DNA from: Citrus sinensis
Taxonomy: Eukaryota; Streptophyta; Magnoliopsida; Sapindales; Rutaceae
NCBI RefSeq assembly: GCF_022201045.2
Contig: NC_068562.1
Location: forward strand, 22,729,501-22,793,500
Direction: 5' to 3'
DNA length: 64,000 nt
Shown here: positions 36,305 through 47,939 of the stretch, one piece after another
Layout of the letters: the number at the start of each line of letters is the position of its first letter
Position numbering within the stretch: position 1 is the stretch's first letter
Notes under the pieces: generated by a model
Told to the model about the DNA's origin: nothing
The model's database searches: none
The model's input: only the letters and a program-made list of their open reading frames with translations
Position numbers and translations under genes: made by a program

Positions 36305-39300
36305 TCAAGCTGAAGCATAGATGTTCGTCATGCCTAGCTTGCATACAAACTCTTCAAACTTGTGTCCAGGTATTCCTTTTGTCAACATATCTGCAGTTTG
36401 TTGTCCTGTAGGAATATACACCAAACAGATAACTTCAGTTTCCAATTTCTCTTTAATAAAATGTCGGTCTACCTCCACATGTTTTGTCCTGTCATGATGG
36501 ACATGATTAAGAGCAATATTAATTGCTGCCTTATTGCCATAGTAAAGTTGCATAGGACTGTTTTTTATTAACTGCAGTTCTTTAAGAACACGCTCTATCC
36601 ACATAAGCTCACATACCGCGTGTGCTAGTGCTCGAAACTCTACTTCTGCATTGTTTCGTGCGACTACAGTTTGCTTCTTACTTCTCCAAATTACAAGGTT
36701 TCCCTACACCTTAGTACAATAACCCGTTGTAGACTTCTTATCCATGACATTTCTAGCCCAATCTGCATCAACAAAAGCTGCTACATTCTTTTTTTTTCTC
36801 CCTTCTCAAAATAAAGTCCCTTTTTCGATGTTGACTTCAGGTATTGAAGTATCCGGTTTACTGCCACTAAGTGATCTTCTCTTGGAAAGTGCATAAACTA
36901 ACTCACTAAGCTAACCACAAAAGCAATATCAATTCTAGTATATGAAAGATAAATTAATCTCCCTACTAGTCTTTGATATCTCCCCCTCTCCACGGGTGCA
37001 CTATTTTATCCAAGACTCAACTTGCTATATGGTTCAACTGGTGTGGCAGTAGGTTTACAGTCAATCAACCAGTATCCTTTAGCAAATCTAGGGTGTATTT
37101 CCGGTGTGTAACTAGAATACCTTTAGTTGTTCTAGCTACCTCCATTCCCAAAAAATAATGTAGTGGTCCAAGATCCTTGATTTCAAAGTCACAAGCTAAT
37201 TTTGCCTTTAATCATTCTATCTCTTTTTTGTCATCTCCTGTTAGTATAATGTCGTTAACATACACGATCAAAATAGTTAACTTCCCTTCTTTAAATTGTT
37301 TGTAGAACATAGTGTAATCGGCTTGCCCTTCAGAATAACCATAATTCTTCAAGACTTTTCCAATCGATCGAACCAGACCCTAGGTGACAGTTTAAGGGCA
37401 TAGAGAGACTTTTTTAACCGGAAAACTCTTCCAGTCGGTCCTTTTTCTTCAAAACCAGGTGGCATAATCATGTAAACTTCATCTTCCAATTCTTCATTCA
37501 AGAAGGCATTCTTGATATCAAGCTAGTTGAGAGGCTAATCTAAATTTACAGCAAGAGAGAGAAGGATCCTTACAGTATTAAGCTTTGCCACTGGGACAAA
37601 AGTCTCTAAGTAGTCCACCCCATAGGTTTGTGTGAAACCCTTCACCACGAGTATTGTTTTGTACCTGTCCACACTTCCAAGTCTTCAAATAACAAAGTTG
37701 TATCCTAAAGCCATTAAGTGCATATTTCTAGGATATTCTCGTACCAAGAAAGGGTACAAGTGAGAATAACCATAATCCTTCAAGACTTTTCCATATAGCA
37801 CTTGTACCCTTTCTTAGTATGAGAATATCCTAGAAATAGGCACTTGGTGGCTTAAGGAGACAATTTTGTTCTTTGAAGACTCAGAAGATATACAAAGGCT
37901 GTACAACCAAAAGTTTTGAGTGCAAGATTAGAGGTAACAAGGTGATTTTATGGGTAGCTATCAAGAAAACCAGAAATAGGTGTCTTGAATTTAAGAACTC
38001 AAGAGGGCATATGATTTATGAGATAAGATGCTGTAAGAATGGCTTCTCCCCAATATATTTTTGGTACATTAGTTGTGAACATAATAGCCCTAGCAACCTC
38101 TAAAAGGTGTCTGTTTTTACGTTCCGCAACCCCATTTTGTTGTGGTGTTCCGGAACAAGAACTTTGGTGACAATTCCTTGTTGTGATAGGTAATTCCGTA
38201 AAATATAATTAAAATACTCAGTTCCATTATCTGTACGGAGTACACGAATGTCAGTTTGAAACTGAGTTTTTACCATGGCATTGAACTGTTTAAAAGTTTG
38301 TCCAATTTCATATTTTTTCCTTCAAAAGGTACACCCAAGTGGTCCTAGAGTGGTCATCTATGAATGTAATGAACCATTTTGCTTTTGACAGGTTGTTAAC
38401 CCTTGAGGTCCCCAAATATCACTATGAATCAAAGTGAAAGGTTGGGATGGTTTATAAGTACAGGCAGGAAATGGAACACGTGTTTGTTTAGCCATTTGAC
38501 AAAAATCACAATATAATAAACTCAAATATTTATTTTTAAATAAAGAATGAAACAAGGTTTTTAGATATGGAAAGCTAAGGTGGCCTAACCTATAGTGCCA
38601 CAACATTATTTCAGAAGAAACAAATTCACATTGAGAGACCTGAGCATGTCCTTTCACAGGTCCTTTATTCTCGAGATAATACAGCCCCTCGTATTCCTTC
38701 GCATTCTCAATCATCCTCCCCAATATTGGATTCTAAAATAGACGTTTAGAACCACAGAATTTAGCTACACAGTTTGTGTCCTTGGTAAGTTTACTAATGA
38801 AAGAAGATTACATTTAAGATTTAGGACATGTAAAACTGAAAAAAGAGTCAAACAATTTGCTAGTTTTACTGTTCCTTTTCCAGCTACAGTGGATAATGAT
38901 CCATCAGCAATCCTCACTTTATAATTACCTAGACATGGAGTGTAACTAGAGAAAATTTGAGAAGACCCTATCATATGGTCTAAGGCCCCTGAATCAACAA
39001 TCCAAGGACCTTTTTCAAGGTATTAGATGCTAAGGGCTGATGGGTTACCTGTATGGACTACATTACAACTAGAGGAGGTCAAGTCATTTATTTTTGCTTG
39101 CTGATTTTGTATGAGAAGCTGTTGCAGCATCTCAAATTAATCTTTTGTGAGAGCAAACTAATTAGTTTTCTCTGTCACCATTCCCTTTGCTTCTTGCTGA
39201 CGTTTTGGTTTCCAATATGCTGGCTTTCCATGAAGCCTCTAGCACGAGTCTCAAGTATGTCCTTTCCTGTGGCAATAGTCACACTCATCCAAGGACTTGT

Positions 39301-40011
39301 CTTTTGCTTGATGACTCTCTTTCGACTTTCTTTATGTCTCACCTCAGCAAAAGCTTCTCGGATGAAAGGTAGAGGATTCTTTCTCAAAATGCTGCCATAA
39401 ACTTCATCAAGTTCTTTGTTGAGTCCATAAATGAAATCAAAGAGGCGTTCTTTATCCAACATCCTCTTATATTTGATGGCATCCTCAGAGCAATGCCACT
39501 GCGATTCGTAGTAAAGGTTGAGTTCATGCCATATATTGTTTAGAGAATTGAAATATTGAGTCACTGAAAGACTCCCTTGTTTCTTGTCACGTAATTGTGA
39601 CTTGATTTCAAAGAGCTGAGCCGCATTCCCAAGGTCAGAGTAGGCTTCTGTCACGGCTTCCTAAAGCTCCTTCGCAGATAGTAGGAAAAGATAAGTCCTA
39701 CCAATATCCACGTCCATCGAGTTGATCAACCAAGCTTGCACCATTGAATTTTCAGCATCCCATTAGGGGTAACCAGGATCCAAGACATTAGGGGCTTTAG
39801 TTTCCCTTGTAATATACCTTAATCGACCTTTGCCACGAAGAAATATGGTGACGAATTGAGACCATTGCAAAAAGTTTCTGCCATTTAACTTGTGCAGAGT
39901 TATTTGCATAAAGGGGTTTTCGGTACCTAAGGAGACCGAAGAGATGTCCTGTCTTATTACAGAACTAGAGGAAATCTCATATTCTTGTGTAGGGTTTGTT
40001 GTCTTCTCCAT
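36305..40011 (-). pseudogene. Copia gag-pol remnants
   Basis: Reading 5' to 3' on the minus strand: gag fragment 40011-39763 (NPFMQITLHKLNGRNFLQWS) and continuation 39654-39175 (QYFNSLNNIWHELNLY), ending before an intact zinc knuckle; protease-region fragment near 38974-38765; pre-integrase and integrase start 38723-38358 (LWHYRLGHLS, CDFCQMAKQTR, IHSDIWGP); reverse transcriptase region 37870-36610, heavily broken; RNase H C-terminus 36604-36305 (DRTKHVEVDRHFIKEKL, TADMLTKG). The integrase catalytic core is largely missing. Not functional. Confidence 0.88.
37690..37860. repeat. Inverted duplication within copia pol
   Basis: TTTCTAGGATATTCTCGTAC (37728 on) is repeated in reverse complement near 37820-37845, so the peptide KC(I/L)FLGYS-TKKGYK can be read on both strands. 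A neighbouring string, GAATAACCATAAT(T/C)CTTCAAG, occurs at 37335 and 37766. This looks like a local template-switch rearrangement. Confidence 0.8.
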
Positions 40012-40086
40012 TGGAAGGCTTGAGACTTTCGAACGAAATAGGAGAAAAATTCAGAGGCTCAGTTCAAAAGAGCTGCTCTGATGCCA

Positions 40087-40345
40087 CATGAAAATTTAGA
40101 TTTCTTCTGTTTTTAATCTCTACTTTCTCATATTATACAATAGAGAATAATACTTATTTATATACATTACACCCTAGGAACAAAATGGTAAAAAACATTT
40201 AAGATATTGCAAATCAGTATCCCTGAAAATTAGGGATTATATCTCTTAAAATCTAGTATTTAAGTCAACACGTAGCTGTAAAATACAGCTGACATCTGCA
40301 ACACTAGTCAACACACAACTGTAAAATACAACTGCATATGCAACA
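40087..40345 (-). repeat. Copia 5' LTR
   Basis: 259 bp. The terminal dinucleotide next to the primer-binding site has changed (CATGAAAA against TGTGAAAA in the other LTR). Confidence 0.88.
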
Positions 40346-40725
40346 GAATTAAGCCTAAGCTCTCTATCTCATGCATCTCTCTCTCCCTAACCTGGAATAA
40401 TAAGTGAGCTCTAAACTTAAGCCTCGTTGTAATTACTCACACTCTGCCTTGGAAAATACCTTAAGCCTCAAAAATTCATTTAACTGACAAAAACTTCAAG
40501 CCTCTTCCTCTAGATTCAATGCCACAAATCCAAAATTGTTGTTGTAAAATACATTGATCTCCATTCAAGTAATACCTCCTCACTCAACTGTCATCAACCT
40601 CGTAGGTATTTTCACACTCATTCCCTTGACTCCCCAACAGAGCCATGCACCAAGCCATGATGTTTGGCTATTATGATTAGCTGAAACAGAGTTTACCTCA
40701 AAGCATAAAGAACCTCTACTTAACC
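40346..40725. repeat. Unidentified repeat unit, copy C, right part
   Basis: Resumes after the copia insertion (CCTCGTTGTAATTACTCACA, TTCCCTTGACTCCC, AGAGCCATGCA) and ends near GCTATTATGATTAGCTGAAAC, where similarity to A stops. Confidence 0.75.
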
Positions 40726-42295
40726 CAAAGTCTGTTGGTTAAAAAACGTTTTGCAGTGGAAATATTTAGATCGCAATTATCATACAACATAAAAAATTAC
40801 CATAATCTAAAAATGATTCCTTTGCTTTTTTGTAGAAGTAATTTATCCTCATAAGTCATGATATGTCACTACCAATCTTGTTAGATTACGATCTACCACC
40901 AACTATCTTTCACATTATGTCTCAAGTCTGATCTGCACTTAATGTGTGGGCCCCTTTATCACTACTGAAAACAACTAGCAGTAGAAAACTTTTTATCTCA
41001 AAGCTAAAGAGAAAATTTTCTTTTTCATTATTTTGTATATTATGGCTCACCTATTCTTCTATGAAAGAACAAGACTTTTTCTATCTTTTGGTGGAAACCC
41101 TAAGCTTCTTATCTATCTCTTTTTAATTTTATTAAATAAAAAATATTTGATTTAAATTGACATATACGATTAAAACAAAAAAAAATAGCGTTATACTAGT
41201 TTTTAGTATAGGGATCCACTTTGTATAATAACACATGACCCCTTATACATTAAAATATTAAATGGAGTCTCTCACCAAATAATATATTTCGGGTTTTAAT
41301 CTAAATTACTATTTATCTTACTTAGCAATCCAGAAGTGGTACAGTTAATTAAAAGAGTTAACTCAGATCTTATGGGTACATATAATAATGGCTACAATAA
41401 TTAGGTCTGTAATTAAATTAGCCTGATTTAATTACAAATATACTTCACTAAAATATTGAAACTAACCTCTACAATTGTACGGTATCAATGATAGTGTTCT
41501 TGAATAATAATTCGACTCATGCGATATTGATTTCTTTACTGAATAATATTTTGTACCACATCGTTAATAAAATTGATATCTTAGTTATCCAATCAATTTA
41601 ATTACATTTATTCCTTAACACTTGTTGTGTTTCTCTGATGATCAATTTCAACATACTAACTATGTTGACACATTCTGACCAGAGAATTCCATGATCAAGT
41701 ACCGAAAATCTGTTAAAAGATGTGTTGTATAAATTCTATATTGTTAATTTATAATCTCATTAATCATAATTGCTTCCACTAAGATACTGAATAATCTTGC
41801 TATAAATGTATGTCACGCCTATTGGTAACTCAAATGAAATTATAATAAAAAATATGAAACTATAATGAACTCAAGATTGAGATTGTAATAAAATCAATGC
41901 CCATGATATTTAACAAGTTTAACAGTCATTTTAAAGTTAATTAAATTTCAATTATGATATATTTCAATGGAGTCAAACTATATCAGTAAATTTATATATG
42001 ATTAAAACAAATAATTCAATAAAGTTACTACAGTCTAAATATAAATAAAGCGATCAATTCTATTTATCAACTATGAACTTAATTTATTGAAGGTTATGGT
42101 AGAGTTGCTCTAAGTAAAGCACGAATCACCGCCAAACATACAAAGTGATAAATAGTAAAAAAACTCATTCTAACTTTAATCGTGTGGTTATTAAAAAGTG
42201 TTTTATTTTATAGCAACTGCTAAATGGTTAAATGGACCTTACGCAAAGGGTTCCAACATAGTCGAACCCTTTATCTAATCATAAGATAACTTTAT
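40726..42295. other. AT-rich non-coding DNA
   Basis: No gene recognised. The phrase GTTTTGCAGTGGAAA near 40750 is of a type often seen in plant LTR-element leaders, but no element can be delimited. Confidence 0.4.
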
Positions 42296-42421
42296 AGCAA
42301 CTCCAACGTAGAGCAGCCTCCAGAACTGTTGGATGCATGTACTTGAATTTGAAATAATTGTAACAACGTGCATCCAACAGTTTTGGAGGCTGCTCTACCT
42401 TAGAGCTACTCCAAGATAGTT
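42296..42421. mobile_element. Foldback/MITE, ~125 bp
   Basis: GAGCAGCCTCCAGAACTGTT and its reverse complement AACAGTTTTGGAGGCTGCTC form long arms around a short loop. Outer arms AACTCCAACGTA / TACCTTAGAGCT pair imperfectly. No target duplication identified. Confidence 0.65.
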
Positions 42422-42599
42422 GAACCCTAACTTTATTTATGTCTTCTGTGGATGCATATAATAATCATATAAATATATATAATATAATTAAATGGATTTT
42501 ATTAAAAAATATTTATATAATTAAGATGCTTAAAAGTATCTTAAATATTTTATTAATTAAAAATATTTATTAAAAATAAATCAATCAATATCCTACATA

Positions 42600-42949
42600 A
42601 TCCCAACATACCGAGCATTGCCCGTCGAATGGAAGGGTAGTCATCAGTTGCCCCAGGAGGGTTGACCCTCGTAGGAGGCGGACATCAAAATTCTCCACGG
42701 AAAAATATGAATACCAAGAAGCGCTGCAGTCCCTAAAGCATTAATCCTCACATCCGCGGAGGGAGACGGGATCTCGTGGAGAGGGAACAAGTGAGGACCC
42801 TCTAGCGAAGAATCCCAATGAAAACAATTTCCTAGCAATCCCATGAATTCAACTAGCTGCCCAAAAAATAAATAAATAAATAAAAACGTTGGGGTTAGTG
42901 GACATTTCAAGTAGATATTGTTGAGATTTAAAATGGACACGTGGTATTT
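42600..42949. other. GC-richer non-coding stretch
   Basis: More GC-rich than its surroundings, with GGAGGCGGACAT, CTCCACGG and GGAGACGGGATCTCGTGG. It resembles a degraded repeat. The open frame across it has no family motif. Confidence 0.35.
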
Positions 42950-45275
42950 TACTTATTAAAAAAAGATCCCATTTACGATATTTTTTGTAAAACTTAGGCT
43001 CCGTTTGGTACAACTTATTAAATAGAGTTTATAACAATAGAATTTATAGCAGTAGAGTTTATACCAATATAATTTTTGGACAAAAAGTCATTGGGTGTTT
43101 GGTTGTCAATAAAAAAAATACTTTTGAACCATTAAACTATGTATTATTTTTTATATTATATATTTTTAGAAAAGCTCTATAACATCTACTCTCAAAAACT
43201 TAAATTTTGGGTTTTTGCTAGTAGAGGTAAATTAGCTTATTTAAGTTAAAAAAATTTTACTAAAAAAATAACCAAACACCATAAAAAATTTTAAAAAGTG
43301 CTTATACAATTAAATAAGTACTTATGACTCTTAAATAAGTCATACCAAACAGACATTTATTATTGAGATAAAAAATTCAGCTGTATTTAAATTAAAATGT
43401 TTGAACTCATTTCACCAGGAAGCTGTGCTCAAATAATTGAAGCTGTGCTCAAATAATTGTCTTATTTTGTTGGGATTAGTAGACATTTTCAAGTAGTTAA
43501 TTCGAAATGAGGATAATAGATGATTGACTGTATTTATATGTCCTGTAAATTTGGTACAACAGCCCAAAAAAAAAAAAAAAAAAAAGCGCTGAGCTTGGAA
43601 TTGTGATGGTACTTTTCCAGTTTAGCTGACCCCACTATCGGGAATGTATGACGTTTGTTGCTCTTGTTTTTCTGAACATTCTGTGCTTTGGAATTGGCGT
43701 TAGATTAAGCATATTAGTCGCAAATTTGGCACGCAGCTCGTTTAGAGGGACTCGATTTATAACGAAGTCTGGTTGGTTAAATTTAACATGAACTAATATC
43801 TCTAAAATTCCTGGGCTTATACTTGAGTTGCAGCTGCCACTGTTCAACTTGGCAGTTGCTTATGGCCAGTAAAACAAGGAGAATTCATAAATAAAATTCG
43901 ATCAGTGCACACGGAGTATGTCAACTCTTCTTAGACTGAAACAATAGAAATATTTATAAATTAATTGATACTAGATTAAACAAGTTCTTCAAGTTGCTGT
44001 TGTAAATCTGTAATTCAAGATGGAAATAGAAAGCAACAAGAATAATGCAGAAGATAGCTGCATACAATCTGCCAATGCCGATCAAGCTATAGGCTTCGCA
44101 GTGAATCAAGTATGGTGAAATTTCTGTCCAAATGATGGTGAAAGATACAAAAGCCAGTGGGGAGAAAATTTGCTTCCTTAAGTGCCTAAAGAGGCATAGC
44201 CTGGACCCGTGCCTGTCAGTCAATTTGCAAATAAAAGCTTCATTATATTTTCTTCTAAACAAAAGCTGTACCACCGCATTGGATTTGTTCCTTTTTCAGT
44301 GCTGGATAGCAGAAGTTTTTTAAGATCATCTTTTTCACATGCCTCATGAGTCATGATAATAAGCACAAAGGAGCAAAATCACTCATTTCGAAAATACCTA
44401 TCAAAGCCGTTATGGTCGATCTTGGAAACAACTTTCGAATTAGATTAAGGAGATTTATAATTAAAATACCCCAATCCGAATCATGAGTTCATAAAATTGA
44501 TAATTCATGATAGATTCCAGGTTTCTTCAAAACATCTGCCATTTGAGATTTCTTTGTTTCACACTCCACTTGGGGATGACTGAGTAATTTACTTCAAAAC
44601 TTGAGAAAACATAAAAGGATTGAAAAAAATAAAAAGACAACAAAAATGGGAGCAACTCATCTACTTTTGTGGGTTTGGCTAAACTTTCATTGCCGGGCCA
44701 GCCAGCAGATACAACTGACACACGAAGCTCACAAACAAACAGGTTTCTGCATTCTATTAATTTGCCAGCAGTTTTCTTTTTCCATTCCCCCCCGACCAAC
44801 AGCTAGCTGTCTCTTTTTAGTTGAGCTGCTGCTTCTTTTTACTCTTCCATACTCTGTTCTGCGAATCAAAATTCATTACTCAGTTTCAGTGAGAAGGAAA
44901 AGCATTCGAGTTTATACACAAAGCAACTCTATTAGCTCGAGAAGAAATATTGAGAGAAAAGCCATGCTTATGCCTCCTACTCTCCTATATTTAAACAAGT
45001 TCAACTTGCCTACATGTCAACCTCCAATTCCAAACATACTACAAATTCAATAATCATCAGTTCTGAAGTGCATGAAAGTATCATCCAAAGATTAAGGGAT
45101 TAGGGAATACAGTTTTGAAGATAGTTTGAACTTCTGAATTTAAATTACTCAAGAATTAATCCAATCATTTGTATTTAAAATATGCTAGTTCCAGCACATA
45201 CTTAAGTATCGACAAAGTGTCATTACACCACTTAAATTTGAATACTAATTAATTCTTCTTATTTTTCTGTAAATA
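42950..45275. repeat. Segmental duplication copy 2 (empty MULE-1 site)
   Basis: Aligns with 7930-9387 joined to 19884-20345. At about 44731-44740 the sequence runs uninterrupted through CTCACAAACAAACAGGTTTC, the pre-insertion state of the MULE-1 site. Own features: a MITE inserted near the left end (42996-43358), a 20-bp tandem repeat GAAGCTGTGCTCAAATAATT (43420-43459) and a poly-A run (43566-43585). No gene is supported. Confidence 0.88.
42996..43358. mobile_element. hAT-like MITE, ~360 bp
   Basis: Ends GGCTCCGTTTGGTACAACTT and, read inward from the right, TGTCTGTTTGGTATGACTT. The interior is AT-rich with ACCAAACACC. GGCTCCGTTTGG is a common plant hAT-MITE start. Related, diverged copies lie at 48260-48975. 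Confidence 0.65.
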
Positions 45276-46250
45276 TACTACACCTACCTACTGTACTTAG
45301 ATCAAGAGGATCAAATATTCCCACTAGCTGTCTCTCCAAGTTGAAAACTTGGATTTCCATCAAAGTAAAATACTGTATCTTAATTCTTGTCATAACTGAA
45401 ATTTGTACTATTAATAACTGGAAGTGGTAAATTCTAAACCTCAGCAGGTAGTACCAATGCTATAATGCCCTCCATTGTGTCACTAACAGCTGGATTGTAA
45501 TTTCAGCTCATAAGACTACAAATTAAAGAGCGATCCATTAATGAAGATAAGAATATAAACTAATCCAGGTTGTTTAAATAAAAGGACTGATTTATTCCCA
45601 TCGACAGAGAAGCATGAGAATACAAAAAGGAAAAATCAACCAGCAGAAAAAAATCTATAAACAATAAACTACCTTCATTTAGTTATAAAACTCAAGGTAC
45701 ATGCCCCAAAACCTTTTTACAGGCAGAAGCAAGGAAATCCACCATGTTTGGGTATTGGTCCCTTGATAAAAGTCCTGTTTACAAGGAAGTTGGGAGCAAA
45801 AGTAAGTGTGGGTTCTGAAAAAGATTAGAGTTCAAGAACATATTATAAAGGTATGTATAGCTGACCTGCAAAGCAGGCACCTATATCTAATAATATTCAC
45901 AGGGACTTCAATCTAGACTTTGACCACAGTTAAGAATGCTGTTTTCTTCAATTTACACCAATAACATTACAGGAACATTGAGGTTTTCAAAGGCTTCAAA
46001 ATCTGCTATCCCTACATCAATCATCAACAAAAATATATGTAGCATTAAAGTTGGAGATACCTGAAGTGCTGCGGGAATAGACCAATTAACTTAGTCTTAA
46101 TAGTTGATATGAGATTCATAGTATTGGATTATTAACCAGCTTAATTACACCAGAACAGTGACTAAATTAAATTTTGAAATATGCCAAAATTACTGTCATT
46201 GAGTACCTCACGAGCTGAAGATTTGATTCAAGCTGCAAAGACATGGTGCA
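45276..46250. other. Intergenic, 3' side of the PPR gene
   Basis: No gene recognised. Presumably it includes the PPR 3' UTR. Confidence 0.45.
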
Positions 46251-47873
46251 TCATCTCCTATATGGCTTAAAGTGATAATTTTGGAACTCAGAACCAAAAG
46301 TAATTGACTCTTCATCAAGCTTCTTCTTCAATCTTCTCCATGTTCTCAACATATCGGATTGTATTAAGCCCCTATAAAGAGTTTCAAAAGTAACTTTTTG
46401 TGGAAGCAAACCCTTCTCTATCATCTCAACGAAATACTGGCAAGCCTCTTTCCACTTCTGTTTCTCGCACAACCCATGAATTAACATTGTGTAAGAATCT
46501 AAATCCGGCCCCAACCCACTTCCTTTCACATCATTCCAAATCTCCCTCACCATATCCATTCTATTCAATGCCATAAACATCCCTATCAATATATTATACG
46601 AATGCATATTGGGGACACATAGACCATCTTCTTTCATCTGCCGATACAACTTCATAGCCCCATTCGCATCCTTCCTCCCCCTATATTCCTTAAAGAAACA
46701 ATTATAAGTCTCCGCAGAAGGACAAACACCGTTCCTCACCATCTCTCCAAGTAACTCCTCTGCATCCTCGATCCTCCCACATGAACAAAGACACTTAACA
46801 ACAGAGGAATACGTAGCAACAGTCGGACAAATCCCTTTCTCCTTCATAAAATTCAACTTATCAAGCGACAACTGCGGCTGATGAGCCCGGCTATACACAT
46901 GTAACACAATCGAAAAACTAGTGACATCCGGTTCAATCCCTCTCACGCGCATTTCATCAAACACCTTCTCGGCGTTCCTTATTGTTTTCTCAAATCTCTC
47001 ACTCGGATGCAAGCTCGCCCTCCTACAAACCCCATTTAACAACACATTATAAGTCACAACATTCGGCTCGACTCCTCTCTCTATCATCTCTCCTAAAAAC
47101 CTCTCCGCCATGTCAATTCGATTAATTTTACACCACCCATAAATCAAACTCGTGTACATTTTCACATTCGGTATGATCTCATGCTTATTCCTATTAAAAA
47201 CCTCAACAGCAACTTTTACATAGCCGTATTTACAAAGGGTATCGAGCAAGAAGCAAAAGAAGTTAACGTTATTGTTGTTGTTTTGATTTTCAGTTTGAAC
47301 AAAACATTTCATGTCGTCAAATGCTCGGATCGCCTGACGGGTGAGGCCAGCGGCGATTAATCTGCGGATTAAGATCAAGAAAGCGGATGAAATGGGGGTG
47401 ATGTTGTTTTGGTCCATTTGGACGATGAGTTGCCAAACGACGTCGAATTGGCGGACTTTGGAGAGAATGTCGATGATGAGATTGTAAGAGGAGGCGGAGG
47501 TGGAGGGACGAGGGTTGTTGGAGTTGGAGGGTAAAGATTGGGAATAGTGGAAAAAGGCAAGGGCAACTTTGGAAGAGTGTTGGAGGCGGAGGAGTGTTTG
47601 GTTTAGGAGGTGAGGGGAAAGAGTGATGCCGTGGAGTTGGAGAGAGGACTCCATGGCGTGGAACGGGTTGTGGTGGGCAAGTACGATTTGGGAGAGTAAG
47701 TCGGCGTCGTTTGATGGCTCGAGTTTTGGGAGATCGATGGTGAAAGGAAGAACGGCGTCGCTTTTTGTGGAGTAGAAGTGGTAGTGGTTGTGGTTGAGTC
47801 GAAGGAATCGGCGCGTAATGGTGGACGTAGGGGTCCGTGTTTGGACTGAGAATAACGATCGAAGCAGCGCCAT
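46251..47873 (-). CDS. P-class pentatricopeptide repeat protein
   Basis: A single 540-aa frame without introns, as usual for plant PPR genes. PPR proteins bind specific organellar RNAs and act in their processing, stability, splicing or translation. Residues 1-40 (MALLRSLFSVQTRTPTSTIT, then RRFLRL, ending FYSTK) are basic and Ser/Thr-rich with an RRF..YST pattern typical of mitochondrial presequences. About eleven 35-residue-type repeats span 129-520, for example MYTSLIYGWCKINRIDMAER (239 on), VTYNVLLNGVC (273 on), ATYSSVVKCLC (353 on), HSYNILIGMF (424 on) and DSYTMLIHGLC (459 on). The repeat near 273-318 is longer (insertion HPSERFEK). There is no E or DYW tail, so it is P-class, not an editing factor of the DYW type. 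The nearest named orthologue cannot be fixed by eye. Confidence 0.95.
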   Translation of the reverse strand: MALLRSLFSVQTRTPTSTITRRFLRLNHNHYHFYSTKSDAVLPFTIDLPKLEPSNDADLLSQIVLAHHNPFHAMESSLQLHGITLSPHLLNQTLLRLQHSSKVALAFFHYSQSLPSNSNNPRPSTSASSYNLIIDILSKVRQFDVVWQLIVQMDQNNITPISSAFLILIRRLIAAGLTRQAIRAFDDMKCFVQTENQNNNNNVNFFCFLLDTLCKYGYVKVAVEVFNRNKHEIIPNVKMYTSLIYGWCKINRIDMAERFLGEMIERGVEPNVVTYNVLLNGVCRRASLHPSERFEKTIRNAEKVFDEMRVRGIEPDVTSFSIVLHVYSRAHQPQLSLDKLNFMKEKGICPTVATYSSVVKCLCSCGRIEDAEELLGEMVRNGVCPSAETYNCFFKEYRGRKDANGAMKLYRQMKEDGLCVPNMHSYNILIGMFMALNRMDMVREIWNDVKGSGLGPDLDSYTMLIHGLCEKQKWKEACQYFVEMIEKGLLPQKVTFETLYRGLIQSDMLRTWRRLKKKLDEESITFGSEFQNYHFKPYRR

Positions 47874-47939
47874 ATTCAGCGTTCAAACAAACTCCATCAA
47901 GAACCATGATTCTTTTGTATTTTATCATGAGTGGGGCTC

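Larger units (their letters stand above)
36039..40345 (-). mobile_element. Decayed Ty1/copia retrotransposon
   Basis: 4,307 bp, flanked by GAATT (36034-36038 and 40346-40350). LTRs at 36039-36297 and 40087-40345 are both 259 bp. On the minus strand a primer-binding site TGGCATCAGAGC (40075-40086) resembles the initiator-Met tRNA site TGGTATCAGAGC. A purine-rich tract (36298-36311) precedes the 3' LTR. Gag, pre-integrase, integrase start and RNase H are recognisable but interrupted, and the element is shorter than a typical complete copia (~5 kb). It is inserted into repeat copy C. Confidence 0.92.

Noticed and set aside
42644..42940. 98-codon minus-strand frame
   Set aside because: No motif; includes GC-rich degraded repeat and an A/T run; not conserved in the duplicated locus.
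44601..45053. 150-codon plus-strand frame in segmental copy 2
   Set aside because: The homologous stretch in copy 1 does not keep the frame; no recognisable domain.
47317..47928. 203-codon minus-strand frame overlapping the PPR gene
   Set aside because: Shadow frame of the PPR coding sequence with Pro/His-rich antisense-type composition.
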